Below, in pieces: positions 54,240-63,769 of a stretch of 64,000 nt of DNA. The DNA is taken from NCBI GenBank assembly GCA_963756715.1, contig CAVWOV010000019.1, positions 310,001 to 374,000 on the forward strand, written 5' to 3'. A program made the translations under genes and the position numbers. The notes below the pieces were generated by a model. It worked only from the letters and a program-made list of their open reading frames with translations. It was not told the DNA's origin and did no database searches. This DNA comes from VAZQ01 sp963756715 (lineage in GTDB: Bacteria; Pseudomonadota; Alphaproteobacteria; Rhizobiales; Xanthobacteraceae). Within the stretch, counting starts at the first letter, position 1. The number at the start of each line of letters is the position of its first letter.

Positions 54240-55855
54240 CTATCGACCCACGGCAGCCTTGATCGCTGCGGCGGTCCGCAGTGCAAGTGCCGCAATCGTC
54301 AGCGTGGGATTGGCGGTGCCGGACGTTGGAAACAGCGACGAACCGGCGAACCAGAGATTGCGATGGTCGTGGCTGCGACCGCTTGAGTTCGCCACGGACG
54401 TTTTGCTGTCTGTTCCCATCCTGGTGGTGCCCATGATGTGGCCGGCGCCTTCGGCATAGGGCGTGTGTCCCATGTCAGTGGCACCGAGCGCTTGAAACAA
54501 TTGCTCGTGTATCCTGCGCGCCGTTGCCAAGGCGGTCACGGTGTATCGATCAAGCCGGAAAAAGATGCGCGGCTTGGGGACGCCGATGGCGTCGAGCCGC
54601 TGGAAGTCGGGCGTTACCCGGTTGTCGGGATCGGGCAATTGTTCGGTCAGCGCGACCAGGGTCATCTCTCTCGACGAATGCGATCGAACCGCATCGAGAA
54701 GCTCGCGCCCGGAGAGCCCGGCCTCGATAAACCGCTTGGCGAGGCCTGCGAGATTGGGCCCCGCCCACTCCCAGCCCTGATTTCCGACGTTCATCAGAAA
54801 TGCGCCGTGCTCCCGGCGGTGACCGCCGTCGCGCATTCCGTGGATGGCGCTTACCTCCTGCGGGCCACGGCGCGGCCACACCGGTACCGGCGAAAGCGCG
54901 CGGGTCAGTTGCACCGGATGATCCATGAGATACCGCCCGACCGCATCCGAACTGTTTGCAACGCCGTTGGGTGTTCGCTCGCTCCGCGACATGAGCAGCA
55001 GCTTCGGTCCTTCGATCGCATTGGCGGCGATGACGAAATGGCGCGCACTGAGTGATCGTCTCGCTGCGGTCCGGCCGACGAATCAGGACTGCACGATGAC
55101 ATCGCCGTCAGTGCGCTACATCTACCCGCACCGCAACGGAATCGGGCAGGATACGAGCGCCGGCGGCCTCGGCCTTTCTCACATGCACGGTGGCATCGTA
55201 TTTGGCTTGCACCGGGCAAATCGGGATGCACGAGGAACTGGCGCAGCAGGCCGGACGGTTGTCGAAGGGCTGCGAGTTTCGCGCTTGCGGCAAGACCCGC
55301 ACCTTGAAACCTAGCGGGCTGGCCGCCCGATCCATCAGCCGGTCGCCGAGCGTGGCTGGCAATCCCGGCATGGGATATGGCGATTTGGCGCGGCGGTCCA
55401 AACTGATCGTCGTCGTGGCCCGATACGCCAAGCTCGGCTTCGGCTGCGTCGTACCAAGGCGCGAGATCGGAATACGCCAGCGGCCAGTCGGCGCCGACGC
55501 CGTAACGGCTGCGCAATTCCAGGTCCTGCGGCAGGAGGCGAAGCGCGGTGCCGAGCCAATGCCACGTCGTCCCGCCGACCTGCCGCAGATAGGTACTGCG
55601 GAAGGGGTCAGGGCCGATCTGCTGGATGTAAGTATCCCCGATCGTCGCCGGGCTTTCAGCATAGGGGGCGTTTTGATACGGCGCTTCCGGCACCCTGACG
55701 GCCGATTGCTCGAAGCGTTCGACTGCTGCGCCGCGGTCGACTTCCGGCCCCGCCTCGACGACCGTCACACGTGCGCCGGCGCGCGCCAGGCTCCACGCAA
55801 TGAGCGCACCGGCAACGCCGGCACCCACAATCAGGACATCGCTTTCCTCGGCCAA
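54240..55855 (-). pseudogene. GMC oxidoreductase (gluconate/2-keto-type dehydrogenase large subunit), frameshifted
   Basis: About 535 residues. N-terminus MAEESDVLIVGAGVAGALIAWSLARAGARVTVVEAGPE (FAD motif), IGDTYIQQIGPDPFRSTYLRQVGGTTWHWLGTALRLLP; after ~55390 in the next frame YPMPGLPATLGDRLM, RNSQPFDNRPAC, CIPICPVQAKYDATVHV; after ~55110 ARHFVIAANAIEGPKLLL, and the C-terminus NLWFAGSSLFPTSGTANPTLTIAALALRTA. Between 55083 and 55110 the frame also meets a TGA (55083-55085) or needs an extra shift. It has the GMC dehydrogenase layout (ENA-like FAD enzymes acting on sugars or alcohols with a small subunit). Confidence 0.8.
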
Positions 55856-55865
55856 AGGTCGCTCT

Positions 55866-56328
55866 TCAAAGGTTCGAAGGCGCCGACGCCCAACGAGCCG
55901 GCCCGCCGTCGCAGGTCGTTGGCGGCGGATCGATCCCCGCGGCCTGCCACATCAGCGTCGTCTCGTAGCTTCGTGTCTCGGACGATCCGTCGGTTTTGAA
56001 GACGCCGGTGTACCAGGCTTCAAGCAACCGTTTCTCGAGCGAAGTGCCCCGGTAGGCGCCCGGATCAAGCGCGGATAAGCTCTCAAGAGTGACGCCGGAG
56101 CGAAGAATGTCGCTCGAGGCATGTTCGCGCGGTGTCGGCCGGCAGATCAGCAAATCCGGTTGCCATGCGAGACCAACCGAGAAACCGGGCCTGCACTTCG
56201 GCCGGCACGCGGATCTGAGCGGCCGCGCGCCAACGGGGGAAGAACCCGGTCATCGCAGCCGCCACGCCGAAGCCGAGCGCTGCTCGCCGGCTCAGGCCAG
56301 GCATGAGATTGAAATGGGCGTTTCTCAT
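55866..56328 (-). pseudogene. Gluconate 2-dehydrogenase subunit 3-like small subunit, frameshifted
   Basis: About 153 residues. Start 56328 MRNAHFNLMPGLSRRAALGFGVAAAMTGFF carries a twin-arginine signal (SRRAALGF); then QIRVPAEVQARFLGWSRMATGFADLPADTAR; the frame moves by one base near 56130 to EHASSDILRSGVTLESLSALDPGAYRGTSLEKRLLEAWYTGVFKT, ending at 55866. The GMC gene starts 10 bp after it. Small subunits of this type pilot the flavoprotein through Tat. Confidence 0.75.
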
Positions 56329-56332
56329 AGTT

Positions 56333-57194
56333 TCACACCGTGCTCGGCGTCAGCGCCTCCTGATGCCACAGCAACAGACGGCGGCGCATGATTGTCATGC
56401 CTTTGACCAGCACGTAGCCGACCACCGCGATTTCCACGATGCCGGCGAATACGCCGCGCGAATCCGCAAAGCGCGACGCCGTAATCATGGCGCCGCCCAG
56501 CCCATAGCCGCCCATGAGCATCTCGCACACGATGGCGACGATCAGCGAGATCGGCAGGGCCACCTGCAGCCCGGTGATGATCTGCGGCATCGAAGCGGGC
56601 AGTGCGATCTGCCAGAGCAGTTCACGCTCTCCTGCCCCCATGTTGCGCGCCGACCAGAGCAGTTCGCGCTCGACCCCGCGGATGCCGATAATCGTCGCCG
56701 TCACCACCGGAAAGATCGCCTCGAACGCCACCATCGAGATTTTCGAGATGTCGTACACGCCGAGCCACAGGATGACGACCGGCAGAAACGCGATCTTCGG
56801 CATCGGAAAACCGACGGACACGATCGGATCGAAAAACCAGTGCACCACGCCACGGCGCGAGATCGCCATACCCAAAATAATGCCGGCAACGGCAGCGATC
56901 AGAAATCCCGCCATGGCGCGATAGACCGTGACGCCGGTATTGAGCAGCAATTCGCCGGACAGGAGGTCGGTCCAGATCCGTTCCAGCACCGCGCTGAGCT
57001 TCGGCAGCATGAATGGCGTCACCGCGCCCGAGCGGGCGAACAATTCCCACGCTAGCGGCCAGAACAAGGATCGAGAACACCCGCGCAAAGCCCCAGAGCA
57101 GCGCGCGCGACATCCGCCGCGCCGCCGGCTCGGGCGACCCGGGCGCGAACTCGGCCGCGGCGGCGCGCGCCGGCTCCCGCGTCACTGCTGCCAC
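56333..57194 (-). pseudogene. ABC transporter permease (TauC/SsuC type) 2, frameshifted
   Basis: About 285 residues. Start GTG 57194 or GTG 57185 (the latter overlapping the upstream stop by 4 bp). N-terminus AAEFAPGSPEPAARRMSRALLWGFARVFSILVLAA; after ~57050 in the next frame AWELFARSGAVTPFMLPKLSAVLERIW, then TM segments and the ATPase-contact loop GAGERELLWQIALPASMPQIITGLQVALPISLIVAI. Last of two tandem permease genes. Confidence 0.82.
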
Positions 57195-57922
57195 CGCAGC
57201 ACCCGTTGCATGATGGTGAGATAACCGCGATCGGCCGCGAAGCCCAGGAACGCGACCGTTAGCACCACCGCGAACATCGCGTCGTAGCTGCCGTTAGCGC
57301 CAAGAAATCCGATCAGATAGCCGAGCCCCGACTGCGCCACGATCAGTTCGGAGGTGACAAGCAGGATGAACGCCAGCGCGAGCGCGGTGCGGATGCCGTT
57401 GAGCAGTTCCGGCATCGCGCTCGGCACCACCACGTCCCACAGCATGCGCAGGCGGTTGGCGCCCATGCTGCGCGCCGACCAGACCAGCACCTGTTCGCTC
57501 GAGCGTGCGCCGTTGAAGGCGCCGATGGTCACCGGCAGCATGCAGCCGAGAAAGATCAGCAGGATTTTCGAGCCGTTGCCGAAGCCCAGCCACAGCACCG
57601 TCACCGGAATCAACGCGGACTTCGGCATCGGATAGAACATCTCCACCAGCGGGCTCAGCAGCACGTTCACCGGCCGCCACCAGGCCATGAAGATGCCGAG
57701 CGCGGCGCCGATCACGATCGCGAGCGACAGCCCGGCAACGGCGCGCCACAGCGACGCCGCTGCATTGGTGATGAGTTCCCCGCTCTTGACGAGATCGAAC
57801 CAGGATACGAGCACTTCGCTCAAGGGCGGCAGCGCGAGCGTCGAGACGATGCCGGTGCGTGCGCCGATCTCCCAGGCGAGCGCCAGCAGAATGAGCGGAG
57901 AGTATCGCCACAGCGTTTTCAC
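57182..57922 (-). CDS. ABC transporter permease (TauC/SsuC type) 1
   Basis: 246 residues, six hydrophobic segments. SPLILLALAWEIGARTGIVSTLALPPLSEVLVSWFDLVKSGELI at the start, FYPMPKSALIPVTVLWLGFGNGSKILLIFLG, and the EAA-like loop GANRLRMLWDVVVPSAMPELLNGIRTALALAF. Overlaps the following permease gene (stop at 57182). Forms a heterodimer with it and pairs with the ATPase at 57919. Confidence 0.93.
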   Translation of the reverse strand: MKTLWRYSPLILLALAWEIGARTGIVSTLALPPLSEVLVSWFDLVKSGELITNAAASLWRAVAGLSLAIVIGAALGIFMAWWRPVNVLLSPLVEMFYPMPKSALIPVTVLWLGFGNGSKILLIFLGCMLPVTIGAFNGARSSEQVLVWSARSMGANRLRMLWDVVVPSAMPELLNGIRTALALAFILLVTSELIVAQSGLGYLIGFLGANGSYDAMFAVVLTVAFLGFAADRGYLTIMQRVLRWQQ

Positions 57923-58710
57923 GACGCGCGCCCTCCCTGCGCCTTGATCGCCTCGATGCGTACCAAATTCCAGATCTCGTCCACCTTGTCGACGAAGCTC
58001 TGCGCCTTGTGGATATTGGGGTCGTTCTTGTCGAATTTGGTGTCGACGATTGCCTTGATCCGTCCCGGCCGCGCCGACATCACGGCGACGCGATCGGCAA
58101 GGTAGACCGCCTCCTGCACATCGTGGGTGACGAAGATCACCGTCTTCGGCGTGCGCTGCCAGATGCTGAGCAGTTCCTCCTGCATCAGGCTGCGGGTCTG
58201 CGCATCGAGCGCGCCGAACGGTTCGTCCATCAGCAGAATCTTCGGATCGAAGGCGAGCGTGCGCGCGATCGCGGTGCGTTGCTTCATGCCGCCGGAGAGC
58301 TGCGAGGGATAACTGTCCTCGAACCCGTTCAGGCCGACCAGATCGATGAACGACTGCGCGCGCTTCTCGCGTTCTTCGCGCGGCAACCCCATGCGCTCAA
58401 GGCCATAGAGGATATTGGCGCGCACGCTCTTCCAGGGAAACAACGCAAAGTGCTGGAACACGATGCCGCGGTCCGGTCCCGGTGCACCGGCCGGCTTGCC
58501 CTCGATCAGGATCTTGCCCTTCTCGATCGGCAGGAAGCCGCCAAGCAGATAGAGCAGCGTCGACTTGCCGCAGCCCGAAGGCCCGAGTAGCGCCAGGAAC
58601 TCGCGCGGCCGGACATCGAGCGACACGTCCTCCAGCGCCAGCACCGGCCGACCGCTCGGCGGCCGGTAGAGGTGATGCACGCCTTCGATGACGATTTGCG
58701 GCTCAGCCAT
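57919..58710 (-). CDS. ABC transporter ATP-binding protein (TauB/SsuB type)
   Basis: 263 residues from ATG 58710. Walker A GPSGCGKST, FQHFALFPWKSVRANILYGLERMGLP, signature QLSGGMKQRTAIARTLAFDP, Walker B ILLMDEPFGALDAQ, FVTHDVQEAVYLADRVAVMSARPGRI: the nitrate/sulfonate/taurine class. Stop overlaps the first permease start by 4 bp. Transport substrate cannot be named; enzymes nearby suggest an aromatic or nitrogen-containing organic acid. Confidence 0.94.
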   Translation of the reverse strand: MAEPQIVIEGVHHLYRPPSGRPVLALEDVSLDVRPREFLALLGPSGCGKSTLLYLLGGFLPIEKGKILIEGKPAGAPGPDRGIVFQHFALFPWKSVRANILYGLERMGLPREEREKRAQSFIDLVGLNGFEDSYPSQLSGGMKQRTAIARTLAFDPKILLMDEPFGALDAQTRSLMQEELLSIWQRTPKTVIFVTHDVQEAVYLADRVAVMSARPGRIKAIVDTKFDKNDPNIHKAQSFVDKVDEIWNLVRIEAIKAQGGRAS

Positions 58711-58798
58711 GGACCGCCGCCTCTCCCCTGATCGCGTCTTGTTGCCGATGCAAGCTAACCGAACAGCCACCGCAATGCACGCGGCCCAACGCCCGCCA

Positions 58799-59740
58799 TC
58801 AGCGCACCGGCGTCAGCAACGGCTTCCCGGCAAAATGCGCACTGATGTTATCGATCATCAGTTGGCCGATGGCTGTGCGGGTCTCGACGGTGGCGCTGCC
58901 CTGGTGCGGCTGCACGATCACATTGGGGAGCGCGAGCAACTCGGGCGCGACATGCGGCTCGTTGTCGAAAACGTCAAGTGCGGCATGGCCGAGCCGCCCC
59001 TCCGACAGCGCCTTGATGAGTGCCACCTCGTCAACGACCGTGCCGCGCGCGACGTTGATCAGGGTCCCCTTTGGACCAAGCGCATCGATCACCGCGGCCG
59101 AAACAATGTGGTGCGTCGACGGGCCGCCCTTGCAGGCGACCATGAGATAGTCGCTCGCTTTTGCCATCTCGATGAGATCGGCGACGTACTCGTAGGGCGC
59201 GTCCGGCTTGCGACGCGGGCCGTTATAGAGAATGCGCATCCGGAATGCCGCCGCGCGATCCGCGATGGCGCGGCCGATGCCGCCGAGGCCGAGCACGCCC
59301 AGCGTCTTGCCACCGACGCTGCGCCCAAGCGGGATCGGGCCTTTGCTCGCCCATGTGCCGTCGCGCACATAGCGGTCGGCGAACACAATCTGCCGTGCCG
59401 AAGCCAGCATCATTCCGATCGCAAGGTCGGCACATTCGTCGGTGAGGACATTCGGCGTATTCGTCACGGGAATCTTGCGTTCGCGCGCGGCCGCCAAATC
59501 GATCAGATCGGTGCCGACGCCAAAGACACCGATCACCTTGAGGTTCGGCAGCGACTCGATCAGCGCGCGGCTTGCCCCGTGATTGGCCTCGGTCGCAATC
59601 GCGCGCACGCGCGATTTAACCTCATCGCTCAGGACTTCGGGTGCCGGCTGACGGAAATGATGGGTGACCGCGAACCGTCTGGCGAGCTCATCATCCGTCG
59701 CCTGCGGAAATGAGCCGATGCTCAAAACATCGATTGTCAT
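58799..59740 (-). CDS. D-isomer specific 2-hydroxyacid dehydrogenase
   Basis: 313 residues. NAD motif GGKTLGVLGLGGIGRAIADRA (res ~143-163), catalytic Arg in INVARGTVVDE, Glu in DVFDNEP and His in VIVQPHQGSATVE: full catalytic set. Reduces a 2-oxoacid such as glyoxylate or hydroxypyruvate to the D-hydroxyacid. Seven base pairs after the M24 gene. Confidence 0.92.
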   Translation of the reverse strand: MTIDVLSIGSFPQATDDELARRFAVTHHFRQPAPEVLSDEVKSRVRAIATEANHGASRALIESLPNLKVIGVFGVGTDLIDLAAARERKIPVTNTPNVLTDECADLAIGMMLASARQIVFADRYVRDGTWASKGPIPLGRSVGGKTLGVLGLGGIGRAIADRAAAFRMRILYNGPRRKPDAPYEYVADLIEMAKASDYLMVACKGGPSTHHIVSAAVIDALGPKGTLINVARGTVVDEVALIKALSEGRLGHAALDVFDNEPHVAPELLALPNVIVQPHQGSATVETRTAIGQLMIDNISAHFAGKPLLTPVR

Positions 59741-59747
59741 GCGCGGA

Positions 59748-60937
59748 TTACACCTCGAAGACCTGCTTCGGGGTCTTGTGCAGGCATTGGCCTGGTCCGT
59801 CCGGCCCGATGATATAGTTGTCGCAGATCACCGCGAAGATCGAAGGGGTTTCGTAGCCGGGATGAACCGCGAGGTTCATGGTTTCTTCGATCGCCATCGT
59901 CTCGTCAGCGCGGATGAGCGGCCGCTCGACCAGGTCGTAGCCCTGCCCATGGGCGTACAGCCGCAGTTCCGGCGGCAACCCGTGGCTGCGCATATAGTCA
60001 TCGTGTTTGGCGGCGACCTCGGCGCAAGGCGTGCCGGGCTTGAGCAGACTCAAAGTATGGGCCTGCGCCTCCTTCATCGAACTCGAACCCGTCGATCAGC
60101 TCGTTCGAGGCTTTTCCCAGCACGATGGTGCGGGCCATCTCCGTATAGAAACCGCCGGGGCCGCTATTCTCGATCAGAAGGCTGAAATGTTCGCCCTGTC
60201 GCAGCACCCGGCCTTGCATGTGACGGTCGATGAAACGCGATGCCTGACCAAGGGGAGCCGACGATCCGAGAAACAGCCCCTGCTCACTGCCGAGCAGCCG
60301 CCCTTCGTATTGCGCCAACGCCGTCACATCGTTATCGCGCATCCCGGGACGGATTTTCGCGCACACCCGGGTGAAGATCTCGTCCTGCATTTCGGCCGCC
60401 ATGCGGATGAGCTGCATCTCCTCGTCGCTCTTGCGCGCCTTGATGCGGTCGATGAACTCGGTCGCATCGACGAAGGTCGACTCGCCCCCCCAATTCGTGC
60501 TCGACTCGCGACACGAATTTGTGCGGCATCGCGCCGCTTCCGAGCCAGCCGATGGTGCGGTAGCCGCGCCGCTTCAACTCAGCCACCGTGAGTTCGGCCT
60601 GATATTCGTCGGTGTAGGCCACGCTGGTGAACGCGGGCGTGAAGATCATTTCGCCGACACCAGGATTGGTCTCGTCGGCGCCATCGAGCTTGCGGCGGCC
60701 ACCGAACGGACCCATGTCGATCACCGTCATCAGGTCGGCAACCGGGAAGATGACGGTGCGCGGGTAGCCGTTGCTCAGGTTGGTGTCGGTGAACCAGCGG
60801 AGATAGCCGCCAAGCCAGTCATTGTTCTGCTGCATCAGGAGGGCATCGATCTTGCGCTCCGCCATCTCCCTGCGCGCGGCCGCCCAGCGGCGCTCGAGCT
60901 CCGCTGTCGAAATCGGATTGAATAACCGTTCATCCAT
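59748..60937 (-). pseudogene. M24 (creatinase/Xaa-Pro) family protein, two frameshifts
   Basis: About 395 residues. N-terminal domain from 60937: MDERLFNPISTAELERRWAAARREMAERKIDALLMQQNNDWLGGYLRWFTD, VFPVADLMTVIDMGPFGG; after the C7 run at 60485-60491 the next frame gives ESTFVDATEFIDRIKARKSDEEMQLIRMAAEMQDEIF, ENSGPGGFYTEMARTIVLGKASNELIDGFE; after ~60080 SMKEAQAHTLSLLKPGTPCAEV, AHGQGYDLVERPLIRADETMAIEETMNLAVHPG. The usual DxG...D metal-binding aspartates are ENSG and TEMART here, so the M24 metal site looks altered. Confidence 0.78.
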
Positions 60938-61025
60938 TGGCGTTTCGTCCCCTGACGAATTTTTTAAATTGAAACGGTCTCGTTACCTCGCACGGTCGCG
61001 TGGGTTCAAAGACCGGACTCATTCT

Positions 61026-62028
61026 TCAACTCGTCCCAGCTCTCAGCTTCAGCAGCGCGTCCGCGTTGCCATGCGTGAGCTTGGCCATATCGGCCGGGGC
61101 GAGCGAGATGCCGTCAAGGAAGTCGCGACCCCTCCCGTTGGGGGCGTAGGGGTAGTCGACCGAGAACATGATGCGGTCAATCCCGAAGGTCAGCAACGCC
61201 GCGAGAAATGGCGGCTCGCTGAAAATGCCGCTGGTCGTGAGCCAGACTTGGTCGAGGATGGCGCGGCTAATGGGCCGCTTCAGATGCCCGACGTCGAGTG
61301 CGGACACTTCGTCGATGCGTGCCAACATCACCGGCAACATTTCGCCCATGTGGCCGATGACAAGCCGCAACCGCGGATGCCGGTCCAGCGTTCCCGCAAT
61401 CACCATGCGCAGCACATGGATCGCCGTCTCCGAATGCCATCCCCAGGCGGCCAATTCGAGCACGCGGCCCGCCCCCGGTTCCAGACCGGCATAGTAGGCT
61501 TGGCGAACGGGCTCGGGCGGAAGATGCGGATGGATGTAGATCGGCACGTCGAGCTCCACGGCCGCCGCCAGAAGAGCATCGTAGCTCGGATCATCGAGGA
61601 AGCGCCCCTCGGTCGTCCCGTTGATAAGCGCACCGACAAAGCGCAGGTCCTTCACGGCGCGTGCGAGTTCAGCAGCGCAGGCGTCGGGACTCTGCATCGG
61701 CAGCACGGCGAAACCGGCGAACCGGTCCGGATGGCGCCCGATCGCCGCCGCAAGGTGATCGTTCATCTCGCGGGCCATGGCGACGCCGTCCGCACCGGGT
61801 ACGAGATCGGGCCCCGGTCCGCTATTGGAGAGCACCTGAACCGTGATGCCGGCCTCGTCCATCGACTGCAGACGCCGCTCTCCAATCTCGGGCAGAAGCT
61901 CCAGTGGGTTCGGACCCGTTCGCGGGCGCTTTTCTTGGCCGGTAGCCCCGGCGGCTAATGGCGGCTGGGTCGATTTTTCGCACCAACGCTGGAACTGCGA
62001 AATGCTCTTCGAGTGCGACCACGCGCAT
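61026..62028 (-). pseudogene. ALEEHF-type amidohydrolase/decarboxylase, N-terminal frameshift
   Basis: About 333 residues. Start 62028 MRVVALEEHFAVPALVRKIDPAAISRRGY; after one extra base in 61925-61945 the next frame gives NPLELLPEIGERRLQSMDEAGITVQVLSNSGPG, FAGFAVLPMQSPDACAAELARAVKDL, AWGWHSETAIHVLRMVIAGTLDRHPRLRLVIGHMGEMLPVMLARID and FSVDYPYAPNGRGRDFL. The ExH motif groups it with gamma-resorcylate-type decarboxylases, like the gene at 52069. Downstream of RidA. Confidence 0.83.
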
Positions 62029-62180
62029 CGCCGACGTCCTCCTCCGGTTAGTTTCTCAGTTGTCGCACCCATGGCGGGCCGCCAGCAAGCGGGCCCACGG
62101 CGGAAATGGCTGCGCTTTCTCTGATCGTTTCTCTCGGCCTTGGCGGCCGTTCTCCCGCGCCCCATACGGCATGCCGATGC

Positions 62181-62576
62181 TTACACCGCGGCAATCGCCT
62201 CGATTTCGAGAAGGAAATTCGGATTTGCCAATCCGCGAAGGATGCACAACGTACTCCCGGGCGGATGCTTGCCGAAATACTCCTGCAGAATACCGCGCGC
62301 CTTCGGCACATCGTGCGGGCTGCAGATGTAGATCGTGATCTTGGTCACGTCGGAGAGCTTGGCGCCTCCTGCGGCAAGCGCATGCTTCAGGTTCTTCATC
62401 ACCAGCTTGGCCTGCGCCTCGAAATTGTCCGGCGGCAACACCTTGCCGTCGGTGTCGGCAGCGACCTGCCCGGCGCAGAACACGAGCTTCTTGGCGCCCT
62501 CGGCCGTCACCACGTGGGAGTAGCTTGAGAATGGTTTCGAAATGTTCTTCGGATTGATCCGCTTAATCTTGGCCAT
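62181..62576 (-). CDS. RidA family protein
   Basis: 131 residues. FSSYSHVVTAEGAKKLVFCAGQVAADTDGKVLPPDNFEAQAKLVMKNLKHALAAGGAKLSDVTKITIYICSPHDVPKARGILQEYFGKHPPGSTLCILRGLANPNFLLEIEAIAAV is a full RidA domain; the usual catalytic Arg position reads LRGLANPNFLLEIEAIA, i.e. R in IxRG is present. Members remove reactive enamines/imines, and some are 2-aminomuconate deaminases. Follows the amidohydrolase by 33 bp. Confidence 0.9.
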   Translation of the reverse strand: MAKIKRINPKNISKPFSSYSHVVTAEGAKKLVFCAGQVAADTDGKVLPPDNFEAQAKLVMKNLKHALAAGGAKLSDVTKITIYICSPHDVPKARGILQEYFGKHPPGSTLCILRGLANPNFLLEIEAIAAV

Positions 62577-62609
62577 TGTCCTGCCCCTGTTGTTTTCGCC
62601 GCCGTGCGC

Positions 62610-63635
62610 CTAGTTTGCCAGCCCGAGCAGCGTTGCGGCGTTCGTCGCCACGATCTGGTCTTTCTGCTGGTCCGAAAGCGTATCGACCTCGCGCACGAAT
62701 TCGACCGGCTTCATCTCGCCCACCGGATAGTCCGATCCCAGCACCACGCGATCGGCCCCGACCTTGTCGACGAGATGCTGCAGCACCGGCCGTTCGTAGA
62801 CGCAGGAATCGTAGTAGAGCATCCGCAGATAGTCGATCGGCGGTTTGGTCATGTTGACGCGCGTGTTGGCCTTTTCGAGGTAGTTGCGATCGATCCGGCC
62901 CATGTAATACGGCATGTATCCGCCGCCGTGCGAAATACAGATCCTGAGCTGCGGGTGGCGCTCCAGCACCCCGTCATAGATCAGCGACGAGATCGCCATC
63001 GCTTCCTCGAATGCCTGCCCGACGCTGTTCCAGAGATGAAACCGCTTGAAGCGCGGGTCGCGATTGCCGCCCGGATGGATATAGATGACGGCGTCCAGTT
63101 CCTCGGCCTTAGCCCAGAACGCCGCAAGCTGCGGATCGCCAAGCTCCAGTCCGCCGGCGGTCGACGAAATGCCGACGCCGCGCAGGCCGAGATCGCGCAC
63201 GCAGCGCTCCAACTCCGGAACGGCAAGCGACGGCACGTGCAGCGGCAACGTGCCGAGCCCGATGAAGCGGTCCGGCCGCTCAGCCACCACCCGGGCGATC
63301 CAGTCGTTGGTGGTCCTTGCGAGCCGCAGGCTCGTCTGCGCGTCGGCCCACTCCAGGCCCTGATGTACGAGGCTCGCGGTCAGTACCTGAACATCGACCC
63401 CCATGGCATCCATCTTGGCGAGGCGGTCGGTGACGTCGCTCATCCGGCCGAGCACGAAACCGCCACGCGCCCTGATCTGCTCGCGCATCTCGTCGGTGAC
63501 GCCCGGATCGGTCGGCAACTCGGAGAAGATGTTGTGCTCGGCGGCGACGCCATACACCTCGGGCACCAGGATGTGCGCATGAAAGTCGATCACCGGCCGG
63601 CGTGCACCGCCGGTCGTTGCCGATGTCTCGGTCAT
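62610..63635 (-). CDS. Amidohydrolase family 2 protein (ACMSD superfamily)
   Basis: 341 residues. HxH in IDFHAHILVPEV, His in AVIYIHPGGNRDP, His in ICISHGGGYMPYYMGRIDRNY, Asp in VVLGSDYPVGEMKP. Same pattern as the 42655 protein and closest to the true ACMSD branch with its N-terminal HAH. First gene of the long minus-strand cluster that runs to the GMC gene; a candidate operator lies 33 bp upstream. Confidence 0.9.
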   Translation of the reverse strand: MTETSATTGGARRPVIDFHAHILVPEVYGVAAEHNIFSELPTDPGVTDEMREQIRARGGFVLGRMSDVTDRLAKMDAMGVDVQVLTASLVHQGLEWADAQTSLRLARTTNDWIARVVAERPDRFIGLGTLPLHVPSLAVPELERCVRDLGLRGVGISSTAGGLELGDPQLAAFWAKAEELDAVIYIHPGGNRDPRFKRFHLWNSVGQAFEEAMAISSLIYDGVLERHPQLRICISHGGGYMPYYMGRIDRNYLEKANTRVNMTKPPIDYLRMLYYDSCVYERPVLQHLVDKVGADRVVLGSDYPVGEMKPVEFVREVDTLSDQQKDQIVATNAATLLGLAN

Positions 63636-63667
63636 TTCGTCCCTATCCGGCCGTTGATACTACCCTT

Positions 63668-63683
63668 CGATACAATCGTATCG
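63668..63683. promoter_or_regulatory. Candidate IclR operator in the divergent intergenic region
   Basis: CGATAC-AATC-GTATCG, a perfect 6-bp inverted repeat with 4-bp spacer, 33 bp upstream of the amidohydrolase start and 87 bp upstream of the FAH start. Matches the 51032 site except one base. Confidence 0.55.
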
Positions 63684-63769
63684 TATCATGAGCCGCCGAC
63701 ATGGGAAGAAGGCACTGACACGAAGTCGCCACTGATATAACGTCGCGCTGTCGGCCGGGGACAATCAAA

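Noticed and set aside
13343..62028. Programmed +1 frameshifting as explanation of the many joined frames
   Set aside because: The junction sequences have no common slippery motif or in-frame stop at the shift, they differ in context (AAGC, CCAG, G and C runs) and affect unrelated families whose homologues do not need recoding.
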